From JAFEDN01 sp963844565 (GTDB lineage Bacteria; Pseudomonadota; Gammaproteobacteria; Coxiellales; Coxiellaceae), in assembly GCA_963844565.1 (NCBI GenBank), contig CAWJON010000001.1:186001-250000 (forward strand): 64,000 nucleotides of DNA, read 5' to 3'. The translations under genes and the position numbers were made by a program. The notes below the pieces were generated by a model that had not been told where the DNA came from, did no database searches, and saw only the letters and a list, made by a program, of their open reading frames with translations. Position 1 is the first letter of the stretch. Each line of letters starts with the position of its first letter. Shown in pieces: positions 63,447 to 64,000 of the stretch.

Positions 63447-64000
63447 CTACCAAAAACGCATTTGGGTATCTAAGCTGTTAAGCAAGACCAACAACTTTGA
63501 AACTGTGTTGACGCCTGTTTTAACTTTTATATTGTTCAAATGGAACTCAACCGTACGCGATGAAATATTCATCATTTTTCCAACGCCCTTAAGATCATAA
63601 CCCATACTTAAATATTTGAGACACTCGGCTTCTTTCACGGTAAAAAAGATATCCTTCTTATTGAGGTGAATGACATAATTTTTTGGCAGTAAATTTGCAT
63701 GGATTATTTTTTCTTCTTCATCTGGAAAGTGAACTCGCATTTTAGGTGGTAGAGTAACCAAGTGATTAGCTGCTTCAGCGATCAAAGTTTTTCCATAACC
63801 TTTGAAATAATGCTTAAATTTTTCAATTTCTGATTGACGATTCAAATAAAAATTAATAATCTCGGCATTTTTAACTGCCGTCGAGAAAATATAAATATCG
63901 CAATAATCTTGATGACGCTCTGCAATAAGATAAGGATAATCTAGACCAAATCTCTCTCTAATTTCATCTAAAATTTTTACACAATACTGTGGAACATTTT
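63447..64000 (-). CDS. LuxR-type transcriptional regulator, 5' end outside the window
   Basis: The minus-strand frame is open from TAG... stop at 63447 to the window edge, so the gene continues beyond 64000. The C-terminus is a LuxR/GerE HTH: FTVKEAECLKYLSMGYDLKG, then VGKMMNISSRTVEFHLNNIK and VKTGVNTVSKLLVL. The visible N-terminal part reads like a ligand-free sensor (GLDYPYLIAERHQDYCDIY). It is related in layout to the interrupted regulator at 131-679, with the intact SSRTVEFHL shown where that gene has a stop. Confidence 0.85.
   Translation of the reverse strand, partial: NVPQYCVKILDEIRERFGLDYPYLIAERHQDYCDIYIFSTAVKNAEIINFYLNRQSEIEKFKHYFKGYGKTLIAEAANHLVTLPPKMRVHFPDEEEKIIHANLLPKNYVIHLNKKDIFFTVKEAECLKYLSMGYDLKGVGKMMNISSRTVEFHLNNIKVKTGVNTVSKLLVLLNSLDTQMRFW

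Noticed and set aside
1..64000. tRNA, rRNA, tmRNA or CRISPR arrays
   Set aside because: No cloverleaf-like segments, rRNA signatures or regularly spaced short direct repeats were noticed; a covariance-model search would be decisive.

Overview
The window reads as a stretch of chromosome from an AT-rich gammaproteobacterium. Housekeeping genes of that class are present: lptD, surA, pdxA, rsmA, waaA, csrA, ftsY/ftsE/ftsX, ubiA, pdxH, rpiA, parE. They are interleaved with very large, low-GC, helix-rich proteins of no recognisable enzyme class, and with LuxR-type regulators at both edges. This mixture, plus a ribosome hibernation factor fused to a cold-shock domain and a short CsrA, is what one sees in host-associated Legionellales (Legionella, Coxiella, Aquicella or Berkiella-like). 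That placement is inference from gene content; no rRNA or tRNA is present to confirm it.

Layout. 1-4.6 kb: a LuxR regulator broken by a stop inside its DNA-binding helix, a large Sel1-like protein and a threonine aldolase. 4.7-12.0 kb: a complete high-affinity K+ ATPase operon, here (small membrane peptide)-kdpF-kdpA-kdpB-kdpC-kdpD, with overlapping genes and no kdpE. 12.2-13.4 kb: a DEAD-box helicase with a structured leader. 13.5-28.7 kb: an accessory island of giant proteins (1659, 1080, 320, about 750 split by a frameshift, and 659 aa) plus an MFS transporter. These are candidates for secreted or host-directed proteins, but no secretion signal could be tested. 28.8-33.8 kb: an EnvZ/OmpR-like pair, decayed gene debris, and a ClpP-fold SDH-type protease with a tiny overlapping partner. 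33.4-49 kb: envelope and cofactor genes (cytochrome c, waaA, a doubly frameshifted parE, lptD, surA-pdxA, rsmA, usp, sppA, pdxH). The usual lptD-surA-pdxA-rsmA order has been rearranged and interrupted. 49-57 kb: punA, hpf-csd, csrA, rpiA, then ftsY separated from ftsEX by a beta-barrel gene, an IS3-family element and small ORFs. 57-64 kb: an XRE regulator, an L,D-transpeptidase, ubiA, an M16 protease pair and a LuxR gene cut by the window edge.

Non-coding structure is unusually rich. Three families of dispersed intergenic repeats recur: a palindromic element at 38 kb and on both sides of the IS at 53.6/55.1 kb; a roughly 162-bp multi-hairpin element at 40.9 and 47.3 kb, with a related small hairpin in the helicase leader at 12.2 kb; and a roughly 95-bp element at 35.2 and 50.6 kb. 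Several sit exactly where conserved gene order is broken, which suggests they served as recombination or insertion points. Other notable items are a probable AUC start for pdxH, a hairpin that buries the ribosome-binding site of a DUF4282 gene, and three genes with single-base frameshifts (two of four events in homopolymers), so either gene decay or assembly error must be considered.
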